NCBI RefSeq assembly: GCF_014898055.3
Contig: NW_023601433.1
Location: 72,833,683-72,897,682 of the forward strand
Origin: Talpa occidentalis
Lineage: Eukaryota; Chordata; Mammalia; Eulipotyphla; Talpidae
Direction: 5' to 3'
Length of the DNA stretch: 64,000 nt
Shown one piece after another: positions 32,005 to 42,939 of this stretch. The notes beneath the pieces were generated by a model. It was not told the origin of the DNA, made no database searches, and worked only from the letters and a program-made list of their open reading frames with translations. Made by a program: the position numbers and the translations under genes. The stretch's first letter is position 1. Every line of letters starts with the position of its first letter.

Positions 32005-33395
32005 GTGTCCTTGACAAAAGGGTGGGCCTTCAGATTCCGGGGTTGCTGATGGCTGCCTACATTCACCCATAAGCAACAGTACACAAACTACTGTCTTGTC
32101 TGCTGTGGCAGCCAGGCCTGGATCCATGAGAAGAAGCACCCTTTGCTGATTGGGAATCCCATACTGCGTGTGACACTCACAAAAGGCAATCAGTGACTCC
32201 TGACAATTTTTTCATTTAGGCAAGAAATATGGAAAGCATATTTTGATCTTTGATTTTCTACCATTTCCCATCTGTGCTTCATTAGGAGTTCAGACTTAAT
32301 AACCTTCTTGAGTTGGTATCAAATTCAGAAGCTGACACTCCTTGGAGAGGGTCTTTGTTGCAAAAGGATGTATTGGATCACTCTGACTTTTTTCTTTCCT
32401 CCTGCTGCTCTGTCTGTAAGTCCATCTGCTTCTCTTCCCTTCCAGATCTGATCCTCCTCACCCAAAAGGTCAAACTCACTAGTGGGTGAAAACAGCAGAC
32501 GACGTGGTGTATGATTTCAGGAGCACTTGATTGGCTGAGTTGACCTTTTTGTCCTCTCCCACTTGGGTCTGTGCCTAAAATCCGGCCATTCAAGTACCAC
32601 ACTATAGATTAAGAGACTCCTTAACTCTTGTCAACATGCCTGAGGAAGGTAACCAGGTCCCAGTAGCGTTAGCTCTTTCACTGACTAGCAAAAAGTCTTG
32701 AAGAAAGCAGATTTCATGGGGGAAAGAAAGCAGAGAACATGAGGGAAGTAGGGTTGATTTGGGATTGAGTCCCACATATGACACCAACAATGGACCTCGG
32801 CTTAGCCAGCCATTGGACTGCTCCAGTCCTGCCTCTTCAAGTATAAAATGGGGAAATGTATCAGCTACTTCTTATAGAATCACAATGAAAATCCACAGAG
32901 ATGAAAAAGACAGCTTACATGAACAGTGTTTTACAGCATGGCAGGAAATATTTTGAAATATTAAGAGGCCCTCTTTTTAAAGAAAATTCTGTACATTAAT
33001 TTATGTCCTGTGGCCGGTCTCCTTACCCAGGCAGAAGTCAGACCAGGCAGCATTCATTACCTCAGAGAAAGAATGACACAGCAGAACGCAGACAAGGAAG
33101 GAGTCGATTCTTGGCTTTTGAATTTTAAAAGCCAGCCAAGGACTTGGCATGTGACAAAAGATTTGGAAGGATGTAAAAGTGAAGCATCCCTTTATATACG
33201 ACTAAGAAGACACTCCCTGGGCTATGGAAAAAGTCAGGGGGGATGTGAAATGAACAAGGACATGAGGATTTGAAGTCAGAAGTGAAGGAGGGTATCTGCA
33301 AAGTACATGGGCCACACAACAGTGAGGACATCTCAACAGAAGTTAGGATAGCTACGCCCCAGAGACCAGCTGATCCTCATTCCTGCCCCTCCATG
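32005..33395. other. Mostly unassigned, one weak MIR
   Basis: 32800-32900 resembles a MIR centre ('aagtataaaatggggaaatg'). The remainder has no recognisable repeat, exon or RNA gene. Confidence 0.35.
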
Positions 33396-33399
33396 GTGA

Positions 33400-33870
33400 C
33401 CAGTCTCCAAGATGGCCCCCAATGTGCTCCACCTGGATTTCACACCCTCGAGCAGTCTCCTCTTCATTAAGTCAGGAGTGTCTTCACCATCGGCTTCATG
33501 CAGCAGAGATGATGTGTGACTTCTGAGGTTAGGTCATACAGGGCTTTGTAGCTTCCACTCCTTCTCTTGGATCCCTTGGAAGTCATGTTGGGAAGACACT
33601 TGAGTGGCTCTGTGGAGAAGCCCTTGTTGAAAGACATGGGTTCCCTGAGAACAGCCAGAGTTCACCCACGGGCATGTGAGGGAGCCTCTGGCAAGTGAAG
33701 CTTCCAGCAGCAGTCAACCCTTCAGATGAGACTGCGGCCCAGGTCAATGCAGTTTCATGAGAGATCTGGAGCCTGAACACCTGAATTAACTGCTTGAGAT
33801 TTTTTGATCTATAGAAGCCACATGACATACTAAATGTTTATGGTTATTTTAAGTCATTAAGTTTGGGGGC
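33400..33870 (+). mobile_element. MaLR/ERVL-type LTR relic (tentative)
   Basis: 'ccaagatggcccccaatgtgc', 'gatgtgtgacttctgaggttaggtcatac' and 'gttattttaagtcattaagtttgggggcaattt' fit the body and 3' end of old MLT-type LTRs. Confidence 0.6.
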
Positions 33871-34489
33871 AATTTTTGATACCAGTTCCCTCATTCTGGC
33901 ATACTGTGATCTCTCCCAAATTTAGATGGTACTTTAGAAAAAAGGCAGAAGACCCTAAATGGACTATGATTGCATTTCTGCCCCCTGGGTTTGTATAGAA
34001 ATCATGCCCAATTACAGAAAAGCAAAGTTATATTTCCAGACTACCAGTTGCTAAACTACTTGTACTGCTGCAACCCAGTCCAAGTTACTTCTATAGGTAT
34101 TTGCAGCAATGTGGCAGCCTGGGAAGCCAGGACAAGAGCCACTGGTTTCCTGGGACAAGGATACCCTTTTCCTCAAATGGGAAAACAGAGAGCCTAAAGA
34201 CATACAATTCCCTAATTCTGGAATTTGAGGACCACTTAGTCACTGCATGTCTTTTCTCTGGGTTACCTCTTGGTCCTGGCTGCCTCTGTTCCCGCGAGTA
34301 CATGAGCACTGCTTGATGCCAAGCCCTTCAATTTGTCTCGTTAGAAAACCCTTGTGTTAAAGAGACCATTAAAAAAAAGAAGGAAAGATAAATTGCCTGG
34401 AGCTGCAAGGCCCGGGAGGAAAGGCGAGAGCAGGTGATGGAAAACAGGGCTGTGATTAGAGGGCAGGGGTGGCTGAGGAGCCAGAGCAG

Positions 34490-34600
34490 GCAGCAACCTC
34501 CACTGGAGATGTCAAAATATTTGAAAATCCTCTTCCTTTGGTGAATTGAGTTACCAAAATGTTTTTTTTTTTTTCTTTTCACACACAGAGAAGAGTCTGG
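34490..34600. promoter_or_regulatory. Weak conserved-block candidate
   Basis: Non-repetitive 'gtcaaaatatttgaaaatcctc' and 'ggtgaattgagttacc' beside a T-run. Supported only by texture. Confidence 0.2.
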
Positions 34601-34624
34601 AAGGGAGGCGAAGAGCATAGTTTT

Positions 34625-34735
34625 AAGATTCAGGCAGTGGCTGTGCTCCTTTCCAGCAGCTGTCTGACCTCAGGTGAGTCTCAGAGCCTTCCTGACCCTC
34701 TCACTTTCCTCATCTAGAAACAGGCAAATGAGAAG
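34625..34735 (+). mobile_element. MIR relic
   Basis: 'cagcagctgtctgacctcaggtgagtctcagagccttcctgaccctctcactttcctcatctag': plus-sense MIR core. Confidence 0.65.
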
Positions 34736-34799
34736 CCTCTAGCGATGGCCCTGAATGTCCCCTTCTCTGTGTTTATGTCCTCTGCAGTGTGGTGTTACA

Positions 34800-35205
34800 G
34801 CTCTTCCCATCACAAGGTGGCGTTTATTTCCCGCCCCTTGAATCTGGGGTGTCCAGGGCATGTATTTTGGCCCGTGGAATGTGAAGGTGACTGTATGCCA
34901 GTTGTGAGCCTAGAGACTTTGTTCACTCTCATTCCTGACCCCGAGAAGAAGCAGCTCAGGAGAGAGCCTAGTGCACAATGAGAGGTCACAAGGAGCAGGT
35001 AGGAACTGTCCCACCAGTATCCAGGTATCCTGGTATCCAGGTGGCCACAGATGCAGAATTGAGGCAGCAATAGCTGTAGAGACAGATGAAGAAAGCAGGA
35101 GAGTCAGCTGACTCGTAGTCTCATGGGCAGCCGTGGATAAAGGGTATGTTTTAAGACACTAAGGTTTGGGGCTGGTTTGTTATGCAGTGATAGCTGACAC
35201 ATACA
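34800..35205 (+). mobile_element. MLT-type LTR relic
   Basis: 'ttttggcccgtggaatgtgaaggtgactgtatgccagtt' and terminus 'taagacactaaggtttggggctggtttgttatgcagtgatagctgacac' match the body and 3' end of old MLT LTRs. The left arm of the 33-bp inverted repeat begins some 20 bases after it. Confidence 0.7.
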
Positions 35206-35224
35206 CCTGTGTGAGGCACAGGTG

Positions 35225-35257
35225 GCTTGAGAAGCAAGTGTTCTGAACAAACTGTAA
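35225..35257 (+). repeat. 33-bp inverted repeat, left arm
   Basis: Begins GCTTGAGAAGCAAGTGTTCT. Its exact reverse complement lies at 35723-35755, 465 bp away. Imperfect homology extends roughly 15-20 bases outward on each side. Confidence 0.95.
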
Positions 35258-35639
35258 CATCACTAGATTCAGGTGTTGCAGGAGGAGAAAGTGAAGTGAA
35301 ATAGAAAGGTGACAATAGCCTCCACTGACTGAGTTTGCCTGCCCGGCACTGTGCTCAGGATTGGCAGGAATTTTCTCAGTGATTTGCAGAGAGAGGGGCT
35401 ACTGCTGGCATCCTAGGGCAGGGCACGCAGTGCCTCACACGCTGGCACTCAGCATCTGCTCCACACATCTAGTTGTTGGACCTCTGAGTCTAGAGGCCAT
35501 GGTGGGAAGATGAGGAGGCAGCACTTGTGGGGTTGGGGTCAGGGGTTAGAGGGACCGAAGCTGAGTCAGGGAGGGACTGAAGTTGGGTCAGGGAGGGGAC
35601 AGCAAGGATGGTCCTGGGGCTGCTATCATCAGTATTGCC

Positions 35640-35800
35640 CAGGCCTGGTTAGAAATGCAGACTCATGGGTCCCAGCCCATCTCCTGAATCAGAATTTGTA
35701 GGTCAACTGGATCCCTAGGGGATTACAGTTTGTTCAGAACACTTGCTTCTCAAGCTATCTGTGCTGAGGAACCAGTATTTAAAAAGAATTCCAACCCATT
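35640..35800. mobile_element. MER5-like MITE relic containing the right repeat arm
   Basis: 'tagaaatgcagactcatgggtcccagcccatctcctgaatcagaatttg' matches the centre of MER5-type hAT MITEs. The right inverted-repeat arm follows at 35723. Confidence 0.5.
35723..35755 (-). repeat. 33-bp inverted repeat, right arm
   Basis: Begins TTACAGTTTGTTCAGAACAC and pairs base for base with 35225-35257 when reverse-complemented. Confidence 0.95.
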
Positions 35801-36084
35801 CTGCTCTTGTGAGAGAGTAAGAAAAAAAATTAGAAAAATTGAAATACACGTGAATTCCAAGACCCCTGATTTTGTGTCTTGAGAGTCAACAGATAGATAT
35901 AAAGTTATCTGTTCAAATCATCATGAAAGATTCTGCATTCTCTCTTTCTTGGTGTGTACTTCATTGTGTGCTGGTGAGTTTGCCACCCAGTGTGGGCTGC
36001 AGGCCACACTTTGAGTAGCGTGATTCTAGAATGAATAATGATAACGAAACTATACAATGTGATCACGCACGACTGTGGCTTCAG

Positions 36085-36255
36085 ATCAGCCGGTGCTGTT
36101 CTTTCAAGCCTGCTTACCTGGGAATCCTCTCAGCAACCTGTGGGGCAAGGAAATATTTGGTCTCCACTTTCCAGGTGAGGCAGTTGAGGCTCAGAGAGGC
36201 TAAATAACTTGCCCAAGGCCACACAGCATGGAAGTGGCATAACCAGAGCCCACCT
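36085..36255 (-). mobile_element. MIR relic
   Basis: 'ccaggtgaggcagttgaggctcagagaggctaaataacttgcccaaggccacacagc': a well-preserved reverse MIR. Confidence 0.85.
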
Positions 36256-36599
36256 GCTCTAGTTCCTATAAGGAGGAAGGAGACAGGAAGGCAGCGCCAG
36301 CGAGAGGCACAGGCCTCTGTCCCCGTGCCCTGTGTGAGTGACAGCTGTCAGAAAGCCAGGCGCGGGGTACTTGCTGTCTCTCACTGTCTGGAGTCTAATA
36401 AGCTGTGTCCGGGCCCCAGGCTGGTCTCCCTTACTCCTCTCTCCGGCGCAGCCTGCAGGGAAGGAGCCCAGTCCTTGGCACCGCCCGAACCTGCCCAGCT
36501 TGGGGGTGGGAGTAAGGGGCAAAGTGCACATGCAGACAGCCCTCTCTCTGGCTTCTCTTTCCCCTGGAGCCATGGGGGCCAGGCGTGGGGCCAGGGCCT

Positions 36600-37065
36600 G
36601 GCGGGCTGGGTGAAGGCTAGTTATCGACAGGTTGATGACTGCCACAGAAGACTGCCCGAGGACATTGAGGCGGGAGCCACTTCTGAGGCCCGCTGCTCCG
36701 GAGAGCTGGCTGCCAGCGCCTCTGCCCAGGGCTCGGTGCTTCCCCTCACCAACTCATTAATCCTGATTTACAGAAAAAGGCAGCAGGCAGGGGCCCTCTT
36801 AACAGGCCGAGCAGGCGACTGATTTGCCTTCACTGAAGACAATAGTGCCCAGGAGACCCAGCCTTGCTGAATTATTCAAATCAGCCCTGGCAGGGAAATC
36901 TGAGGACACAGAGTGGCGGGGGTCTCTGGCCCCGAGACAGCCCTCCTTGCCGCCCCCCGCCCCCCCGGGTGGTGGTACCCAGCGGTGTGGGGTGGCAGGC
37001 CTTGCCAGACACGGGCTGCTCCCGCGGCCCCTCCTCCCCGGATGGAGGCTGGCACCGGTGTTGAT
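36600..37065. promoter_or_regulatory. Putative regulatory block, AT-type sites next to a GC-rich core
   Basis: 36620-36900 is repeat-free with CAACTCATTAATCCTGATTT and CTGAATTATTCAAATCAGCC. 36905-37060 is GC-rich with C-runs (GCCCCCCGCCCCCCC) and CTCCCGCGGCCCC. The 165-codon opening at 36325-36822 crosses this without a recognisable domain. Confidence 0.4.
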
Positions 37066-37217
37066 CATCTCTAAGCACCTTAGAGCTCTGGTAATGGATC
37101 CAAAATGACACTTCCCACCTGCCTGTCCCGGGGGAGATATTCTGACAAGGACTTCTGGATGAACATGTGATGGGGATGGGGGAGGATGAAGGTGGCGGGA
37201 GATGGCTCTTCTGTCAA

Positions 37218-37236
37218 GGTGTGTGTGTGTGTGTGC
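37218..37236 (+). repeat. (GT)n microsatellite
   Basis: A run of eight to nine GT units, then decayed GT-rich bases to about 37250. Confidence 0.85.
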
Positions 37237-37309
37237 CTGTGTATGTGCACACCTGCTGACGGTTCAAAGAAGTAGAGGACATGGGGTGAACCCGTCTTGG
37301 CAGCCCCCT

Positions 37310-37380
37310 GATTCTGTTCCTGGAAAAAACACCTAATGAATAGGTAATTGCATTCAGAGGTGTGCAGAGATTCAGGGGCA
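37310..37380. promoter_or_regulatory. Small conserved-block candidate
   Basis: CACCTAATGAATAGGTAATT followed by GCATTCAGAGG: a compact pair of TAAT cores in unique DNA. Confidence 0.25.
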
Positions 37381-37599
37381 AAGATGCTCAGACTCAGCGT
37401 GAGGATGGAGTGTGCCACAGCATGGAGGACTTCAGAGCGGTGGGAGAGTCTGGAGAACAGGTGGGGTAAACTGAGGCCAGAAAGAGGGCAGGGCCTCATC
37501 CAAGGTCATCAGTTAGCTTGTGGCCAAACTAGGATGAGCTATGGTGTCCAGTTTGCGGGAGGGACTCCCTTTGTTGACATGAATATCTACCCATGACAC

Positions 37600-37760
37600 A
37601 TGCTGACACTCTACCTGGGCTCTGTGACCTGTTGTCTGTTAATCTAATGGTGATGCCATGAGGCGGATGCAAGTGTACTCCATTCGCCTGATGCGGGAAC
37701 AGGCTTACAGAGACCCAGCCGCCAGGCTGACGGGGCGGTGAGAGAGCTGGGGTTGGAGAG
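37600..37760 (-). mobile_element. MIR relic, diverged
   Basis: 'ctgttaatctaatggtgatgccatgagg…cttacagagacccagccgccaggc…ggggttgg' in reverse MIR order. 37770-38240 is unassigned. Confidence 0.4.
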
Positions 37761-38319
37761 GTGGTCTGAGGGTGCTGGGTCTTTACTTGCTCTTCCTCAG
37801 AGGAAAGAGATGGTAGGATTCAGCCTGCTCCGAACATTTCTCCTTGCCCAGCCCACAGTGCCCGCACAGTCTCCCTGTACCTGCCTCCTTGGGTTTGGCA
37901 TTGCCTCCTACCCAGTGTGCTTCATGGGGAGGGGAGACAAAGAGTTTAACCCTTCTCAGAAAGACTTGCTAGAGCATCTAAAAGCATCTTCTTGGAGTCC
38001 AGGGACACCTTGCAGGGAGGGGTCTCTGGATGATGGAAGGAAATTTATGACTGGAGAGTTTCAGGATCTCTGGACACAAAACCCACGCCTCTGGGGAAGC
38101 CAGCAGTTTCTTCTCGTAGATCTGATCGCCAGCGGGACAGCTTCCTGCAGGGGATGGAGGAGCTGGGACTGGGTGGGCTAAAGCAGCCTGGAGTCTTGGT
38201 GGGAAGGCATCTAGAGTGGGTGTTGAGTAACAACTTCTACTTTTCTGCCATACAGAGACAAATGCAAGGATGAGGACACGGGTGACAGTGAAGATAGACG
38301 TGATCTTCCCTGGGTTTGC

Positions 38320-38530
38320 CTTGTGTGGACCCTTTCTTTACATGCGGAAGGGCATTTAGTCCTTGAGACCATTTTTTGAAGTCAGTGTCTGCTGGGTCAG
38401 TGTCATGTCCATTTCACAAAGGAGGAAGTGAAGGTTCAGGGGGTAAGTTTTTCACCCAGGATCTTGCTGCTGGGCTGGAGGGGAGCTAGGATTTGAATTC
38501 AGGGCTTGCAACACAAGTATGGTCTTTAGG
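38320..38530 (-). mobile_element. MIR relic
   Basis: 'gtcatgtccatttcacaaaggaggaagtgaaggttcaggg…gctaggatttgaattcagggc': reverse MIR centre and tRNA side. Confidence 0.75.
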
Positions 38531-38704
38531 ACACACTGCATACACACCCCATTTCTGTCCAGCTTGAAATCCCTCTCCCCAGAATGGACCCCCCCTTTTT
38601 TCCTGTCCACAGCATCCCATTCACAGGCTTGATCCATGTGTGGCATCCCCCCGGTGGGGGGGGGGCTAGATGCTCTGAAGAAGCTCAAAGGCACCCGGTC
38701 TCTT

Positions 38705-38978
38705 AAATATTTTTTTTTTATGCATACAGGAACTGGGGTGCAGGACAGAGGTGCAGGAGGGGAAGAGGGGCGTGGTGAAAGGATTTTCCAGAGACAGAGA
38801 GTGGGGAGCAGAACAGGCAGATCTACTGAAAAACACTGCTGAGGGGAGCAGCGGGCGAGATAGGAGAGGTCTGCTGCACCATGTGGGTTAGTGGCCTGGC
38901 AGGGGATAGAACTCATGCCATAGTGGCTGGTGATAGCTTCATAGTGCTGAGACTTTAACCCCTGTGCCACCAGGGAGG
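38705..38978 (-). mobile_element. tRNA-derived SINE
   Basis: Poly-T then TATGCATACAGGAACTGGGG, CACTGCTGAGGGGAGCAGCG, GTGGCCTGGCAGGGGATAGA and head CTGTGCCACCAGGGAGGC. Full length, reverse. A G-run (38653-38662) lies just upstream. Confidence 0.9.
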
Positions 38979-39029
38979 CTGGTTTCTGTCCTTAGCAGAA
39001 AGAGTTTTCCTAGGAAACTCAGCCCCTTC

Positions 39030-39420
39030 CTGCCCTCACATCAGCTCCCATTTGGAATAATCAGCATGTGAATTAGTGAGGTCTCTAGCATTTGCCCCAG
39101 GGCAGCTCCAGCCTCTCAGCATCCCCAGCCCCCCTGTAGAAAAACCAAACTAAGAGAGATTTATCTCTTGGGTCAGATAAAGGTGACTAAATGCAAACTG
39201 GCCGATTCCTTTCTGCAAACAGTCCCCTGGGGAGGGTTCCTACAAGGGGGAGAAGAGCCAATCGATCAGGGAAATGCTTCGAGGTGACTTACAGGGGAGA
39301 CTTAAAGGAAAAAGCCCTCATGTTTTTACAGCCTCCTGTGACTCATTCAGCCAGTAAAACTCTCCAGCCAGCCAGGGAGCCTGGAGCCAGGGGGTGGGGG
39401 CAACTCCTCATTTACCAGCG
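39030..39420. promoter_or_regulatory. Putative conserved noncoding block
   Basis: Unique, with GGAATAATCAGCATGTGAAT, ATTTATCTCTTGGGTCAGAT and CAGATAAAGGTGACTAAATG (a GATA-type AGATAA). The 209-codon opening starting at 39191 runs into a MER20 transposon relic, so it is not a gene. Confidence 0.35.
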
Positions 39421-39693
39421 GGCCAAGGAGGAAAGGCCTCGGCCAAGCCCAACCTCTGAGACCACCTGTGTTCTTTGTTCTTCTCCCAAGCATCAGTCGA
39501 GTGCCCCCTGGGGTGCCTCCCCAGTTCCAAGCTCCCAGACTCACCGAAACCTTCCTTATATAGCCAGCGGATCCTGGAGGCGGGGCTTTCCTCGGAGTCT
39601 CCAGGTTCATGGAGCCCTCGTCTCCCGTGGTCACCTGCCCCTCATCTCACTGAGGTACGAGTCACACCTGCTGGGACAAGTAAGTTGCTCTGT

Positions 39694-39999
39694 CAAGGGT
39701 AGGCTGCAAACTTTTCCTGCAAAGAGGCACGTAGTAAATATTTCCAGCTTTGGTGGAGGGGTGGTTTCAGTCCTAATGACTCACTCAGCTGTTGTGGGGC
39801 AAAGTCCATGTGTCAACTAATATGGGGTAGCAGTGTTCCAACAGAGCTTTATTTACAAACATAGGGCAGATTCAGGACTCACTCAGCTGTTGTGGGGCAA
39901 AGTCCATGTGTCAACGAAGGCAGTGTAGCAGTGTTCCAACAGCTTTATTTACAAACTGGGGCAGATTCAGCCCACGGCCTGTTGTTTGCTGGTCCCCTG
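39694..39999 (+). mobile_element. MER20 (hAT-Charlie) with an internal duplication
   Basis: Starts CAAGGGTAGGCTGCAAACTT and ends TTGTTTGCTGGTCCCCTG, the MER20 inverted ends. Contains 'aacagctttatttacaaactggggcagattcagccca'. It is 306 bp, about 90 more than usual (219 bp from memory), because a 98-bp segment is tandemly repeated (39778-39875 and 39876-39970). Confidence 0.88.
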
Positions 40000-40024
40000 G
40001 ACAAGAGGATAAAATCTCTTGTTG

Positions 40025-40190
40025 GTTTGGGGTCACACAGACCTACGGCTGGTTGCTCCATCTCTCTGAGCCCAGCTTCCCTTCTGTAAAATGGGATAAT
40101 GATGGCTCCTGCCTCATGGGCACTTGAGGACTAAATGGGACCGTGCGGTGGACAGCACATGGCTAGTGTGCAAACTGGTAGCTGTTGGTT
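40025..40190 (+). mobile_element. MIR relic
   Basis: 'tctctgagcccagcttcccttctgtaaaatgggataatgatggctcctgcctcatggg…gaggactaaatggg': plus-sense MIR. Confidence 0.8.
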
Positions 40191-40254
40191 TATAATGAAC
40201 GAATTTTAACCTCTGGGAAAGCCCCCTCCATCCCTCCCTCCTTCTGGGTAAGGG

Positions 40255-40665
40255 GAGGCTGGTGTTCTGATATTTGGTGGCTCATTATGCTGATAAGATT
40301 TCTGTTCTTTTCAAGTTAGCACACTTGCATTTTAATGATTTGAAAAGGATGCAGAACGCTTCTCTTTGGGGGCAGAAGCTTCTGGCTGGCCTTTCTCAGG
40401 GTGGTGGTCAGTGAAACTGTGGATGCCCCAAAGCCCCTTTGAGTTGAGCCTCTGGCTGCCTTTCCTGGTTCCCGAAGGACTGGCTGGGTGGGTCCATCTC
40501 GCCTTGCGATCCTCTGGTTGAGAGTTGATCGTAGATCGCAAGTGGCCAATTAATCTATTACTTGCAGATACATTTTCCATTAGCAGTGTGGAATCGCTGA
40601 CTTTGAAGCAATTAGTCAGCGTAATGAACTTGAGTCTGGGCAAACAGGAGGGAGAGGTTAACTCC
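40255..40665. promoter_or_regulatory. Putative conserved noncoding block
   Basis: Two AT-rich parts: 40265-40350 (GCTCATTATGCTGATAAGAT with a GATAAG site; TTGCATTTTAATGATTTG) and 40520-40640 (GCCAATTAATCTATTACTTG; AGCAATTAGTCAGCGTAATG). No repeat family is recognisable. Confidence 0.45.
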
Positions 40666-40794
40666 TTGGTTCCCACAGGAGGCTGTGTGGGTGGGGGTGC
40701 AGGAGAAAGGCGGGGAGAAGGGAGGTATTGGGTAGGGAGAAAGGTGTGAAGCCCAGCTCCCAGGTAGTATTAGTATGTGGTAACCTGGAGCCAA

Positions 40795-40975
40795 AGGACT
40801 TGCGTTTCAAGCCAGGAAAAGACGACTTTCCTAGTCACATAGACACCAGTGAGTCATTTTAGCCTCCATTTCTCATCTGTGAAATGGGGTTCATAATAGT
40901 CCTCACCTCATGGGCTCCTTGCGAGGACTAAGTGGGGTCAGTTATATCAATACCCAGCTCATGTCCAGCTGGAGA
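40795..40975 (+). mobile_element. MIR relic
   Basis: 'cctccatttctcatctgtgaaatggggttcataatagtcctcacctcatggg…gaggactaag': plus-sense MIR. Confidence 0.82.
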
Positions 40976-41454
40976 ATGTTGCCGTAAATGAGATCCAAGG
41001 GGGTGATGACTCAGACTGGACAGGCCGTGGTGGACGTGCCCAGAGGGGTCAGGTCCCTGAAGCATCTTGACAGAAGACCCGCAGGAGGGTGCTGATGGCG
41101 GCAGGTGAGCAACAAGGAATGTGGACCCCTCATTGGAAGGTTGAAAAAGCTGAAGCCGGGACCTCCAGCACTTCTGATCAGACTGGGATGGAAACCCTAC
41201 TTCCTGTGGCTGCACGGGAAGTCACCCAGGGTGAACCCCTCTCCCGAGGCACGAGCCTTCCAGTCTCAGCCTGAATTTTGCCCCATCTCGCAAAGCCTCT
41301 GTCTCCTGTCATCCCCTAGACGCTGGCAGACAGCCGGCCCCAGGAGGATTGCATGTTCTGTCTGCTGCAGCTGTGGGGATGGCCGTTCATCAGAGTCCCG
41401 GCGTCTGGAAAGCCATTCCGCACCTCCGTGCTGCCACCACCCCCTGCCAGGGGA

Positions 41455-41640
41455 TGCGCCAGGCTGTATGAATTAGCAGGTAAACTGCCCCCCATAATGG
41501 AGATGAATGGAAGCCCAATTTTGTAACAGAGAACCTTTCATTAAGGAAAACATTGCCTTTGGATGATCTAAAGGCACTAATGGGCCGCCCAGCTTGGGAC
41601 TTAATTGTATTACTGCTCCAGAGCTGCAGCTTCCGGCTCG
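41455..41640. promoter_or_regulatory. Putative conserved noncoding block
   Basis: Smooth repeat-free sequence with CCCCATAATGGAGATGAATG, CTTTCATTAAGGAAAACATT, AGGCACTAATGGGC and GGGACTTAATTGTATTACTG: many TAAT cores in under 200 bp. One of the better enhancer-like candidates. Confidence 0.45.
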
Positions 41641-41644
41641 CTGT

Positions 41645-42075
41645 GCCTCACCAACAACCGCTTGGTGTGGGGCTCCTTCCCCTTCTGTGGGTCTCAGGGG
41701 ATGCTCTTAGAGATTGTGGGGCTGGCAAGGTCAGCCTGAGGGTCACTTCCTAAGAAGGGTCTTCGTCTCCCTGAAGACTCTAAAGAGGTGCCTGCAGCAG
41801 GAGAGAGGAAGGTCAGACATGTGGGAGAACTTTCCGATGGTGAGGCTCGGAGATGGCTCATGAGGGGGCCCTGGGTCTTAGCTGTGTTGGCCTGTCCCCA
41901 GGCCTTTGTTCCTTCCTAGAGTGGGACTGTGATCAGAAAGCTCTGAGTGGGAGAGAGTCAAAGATGCACATCTGTTAGAGAGAGTGTCTCTTCTTTCGTA
42001 GGACATTCCTCCAGCCATTGGAATGGCCTCAGGGCACTTGCTACCTCCAAGCTTTGTCTGGTCTACACTCTATGA
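41645..42075. other. Unassigned, no gene
   Basis: No repeat, RNA gene or exon recognised. The same applies to 40980-41450. Confidence 0.4.
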
Positions 42076-42079
42076 AGCA

Positions 42080-42350
42080 GAGAACCTCCTTCCCCACTTC
42101 TCCCCAGCCATAGCTGTGTTTATAGCCTTCTTTGCTCATCACCATCCATAATTATCTAGTCTATAATGTATTTCCTTGTTTACTGTCTGGCTGCTGCGTT
42201 CCTGTCACCTCCGTGATAGTGGGGGGCTTTGTCTGTCTTTTTGTCTTTTGTCTGTCTTTGTCGGCCTCCCCAGTGCTTGAAACTGTGTTGAGTGTGTTGT
42301 TGGTGCTTAATAAATATTTGTGAAATGAGCAAATGAATGAATGAATGAAT
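42080..42350 (+). mobile_element. L2 3' end
   Basis: Ends '…tggtgcttaataaatatttgtgaaatgagcaaatgaatgaatgaatgaatg' with upstream 'cacctccgtgatagtggggggctttgtctg'. (TGTCTTT)n slippage at 42230-42262. Confidence 0.75.
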
Positions 42351-42399
42351 GTCTAAATATTTTACATGATACAGCGGTAGCTTAAACTAGCACAGTGTG

Positions 42400-42832
42400 C
42401 CGTTTTACAAGTTTTGTCTTTATCATGGTAAAATATACACGGCATTTACTATTTTAACCATTTCTAAGTGTACAGTTCAGTGGTACTAAAAACATTCATG
42501 TTGTTGTGTAACCATCACCACCATCCATCTGCAGAATTTTTTCATATTCTCTAACAGAAACTCTGTCCTCATACTCATTAAAGAATAACTCCTATCTTCT
42601 CCTGCCCCCAACTATTCTGTCTCAGTGCATTTGCTTATCCTGGTCCCATGTATAAGCAGAATCAGGCAGTATTTGTCCTTCTGTGTCTGGGTTATTCTAT
42701 TTAGCATAACATCCTGAAGGTTTGTACATGATGTACATGTCACTACTTCATTCTTTTTTATGGCTGAATAATATTCCACCACATAGATTAGACCATATTT
42801 GTTTGTCCATCTGTCTGTTGCCCAGTGCACTT
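42400..42832 (-). mobile_element. Ancient L1M
   Basis: 'aaatatacacggcatttactattttaaccatttctaagtgtacagttcagtgg', 'gttgtgtaaccatcaccaccatcc', 'atggctgaataatattccaccacatag': reversed L1M UTR then ORF2 end. Confidence 0.88.
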
Positions 42833-42939
42833 TTGAGAGAAGATGGGTAGGTGGAGTAAGATAGGGAATTAGATATTTCTACCTCCTCGCCAACTGCAGA
42901 ATAGGAGAGTTTTCCCGTGCAGCCTCATCTTCTGTTTAT

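Noticed and set aside
36325..36822. 165-codon plus-strand opening
   Set aside because: No domain, no flanking splice pattern I trust, and it crosses a putative noncoding element.
39191..39820. 209-codon plus-strand opening
   Set aside because: Its end lies inside the MER20 transposon and its start in unconstrained-looking noncoding DNA; no domain is visible.
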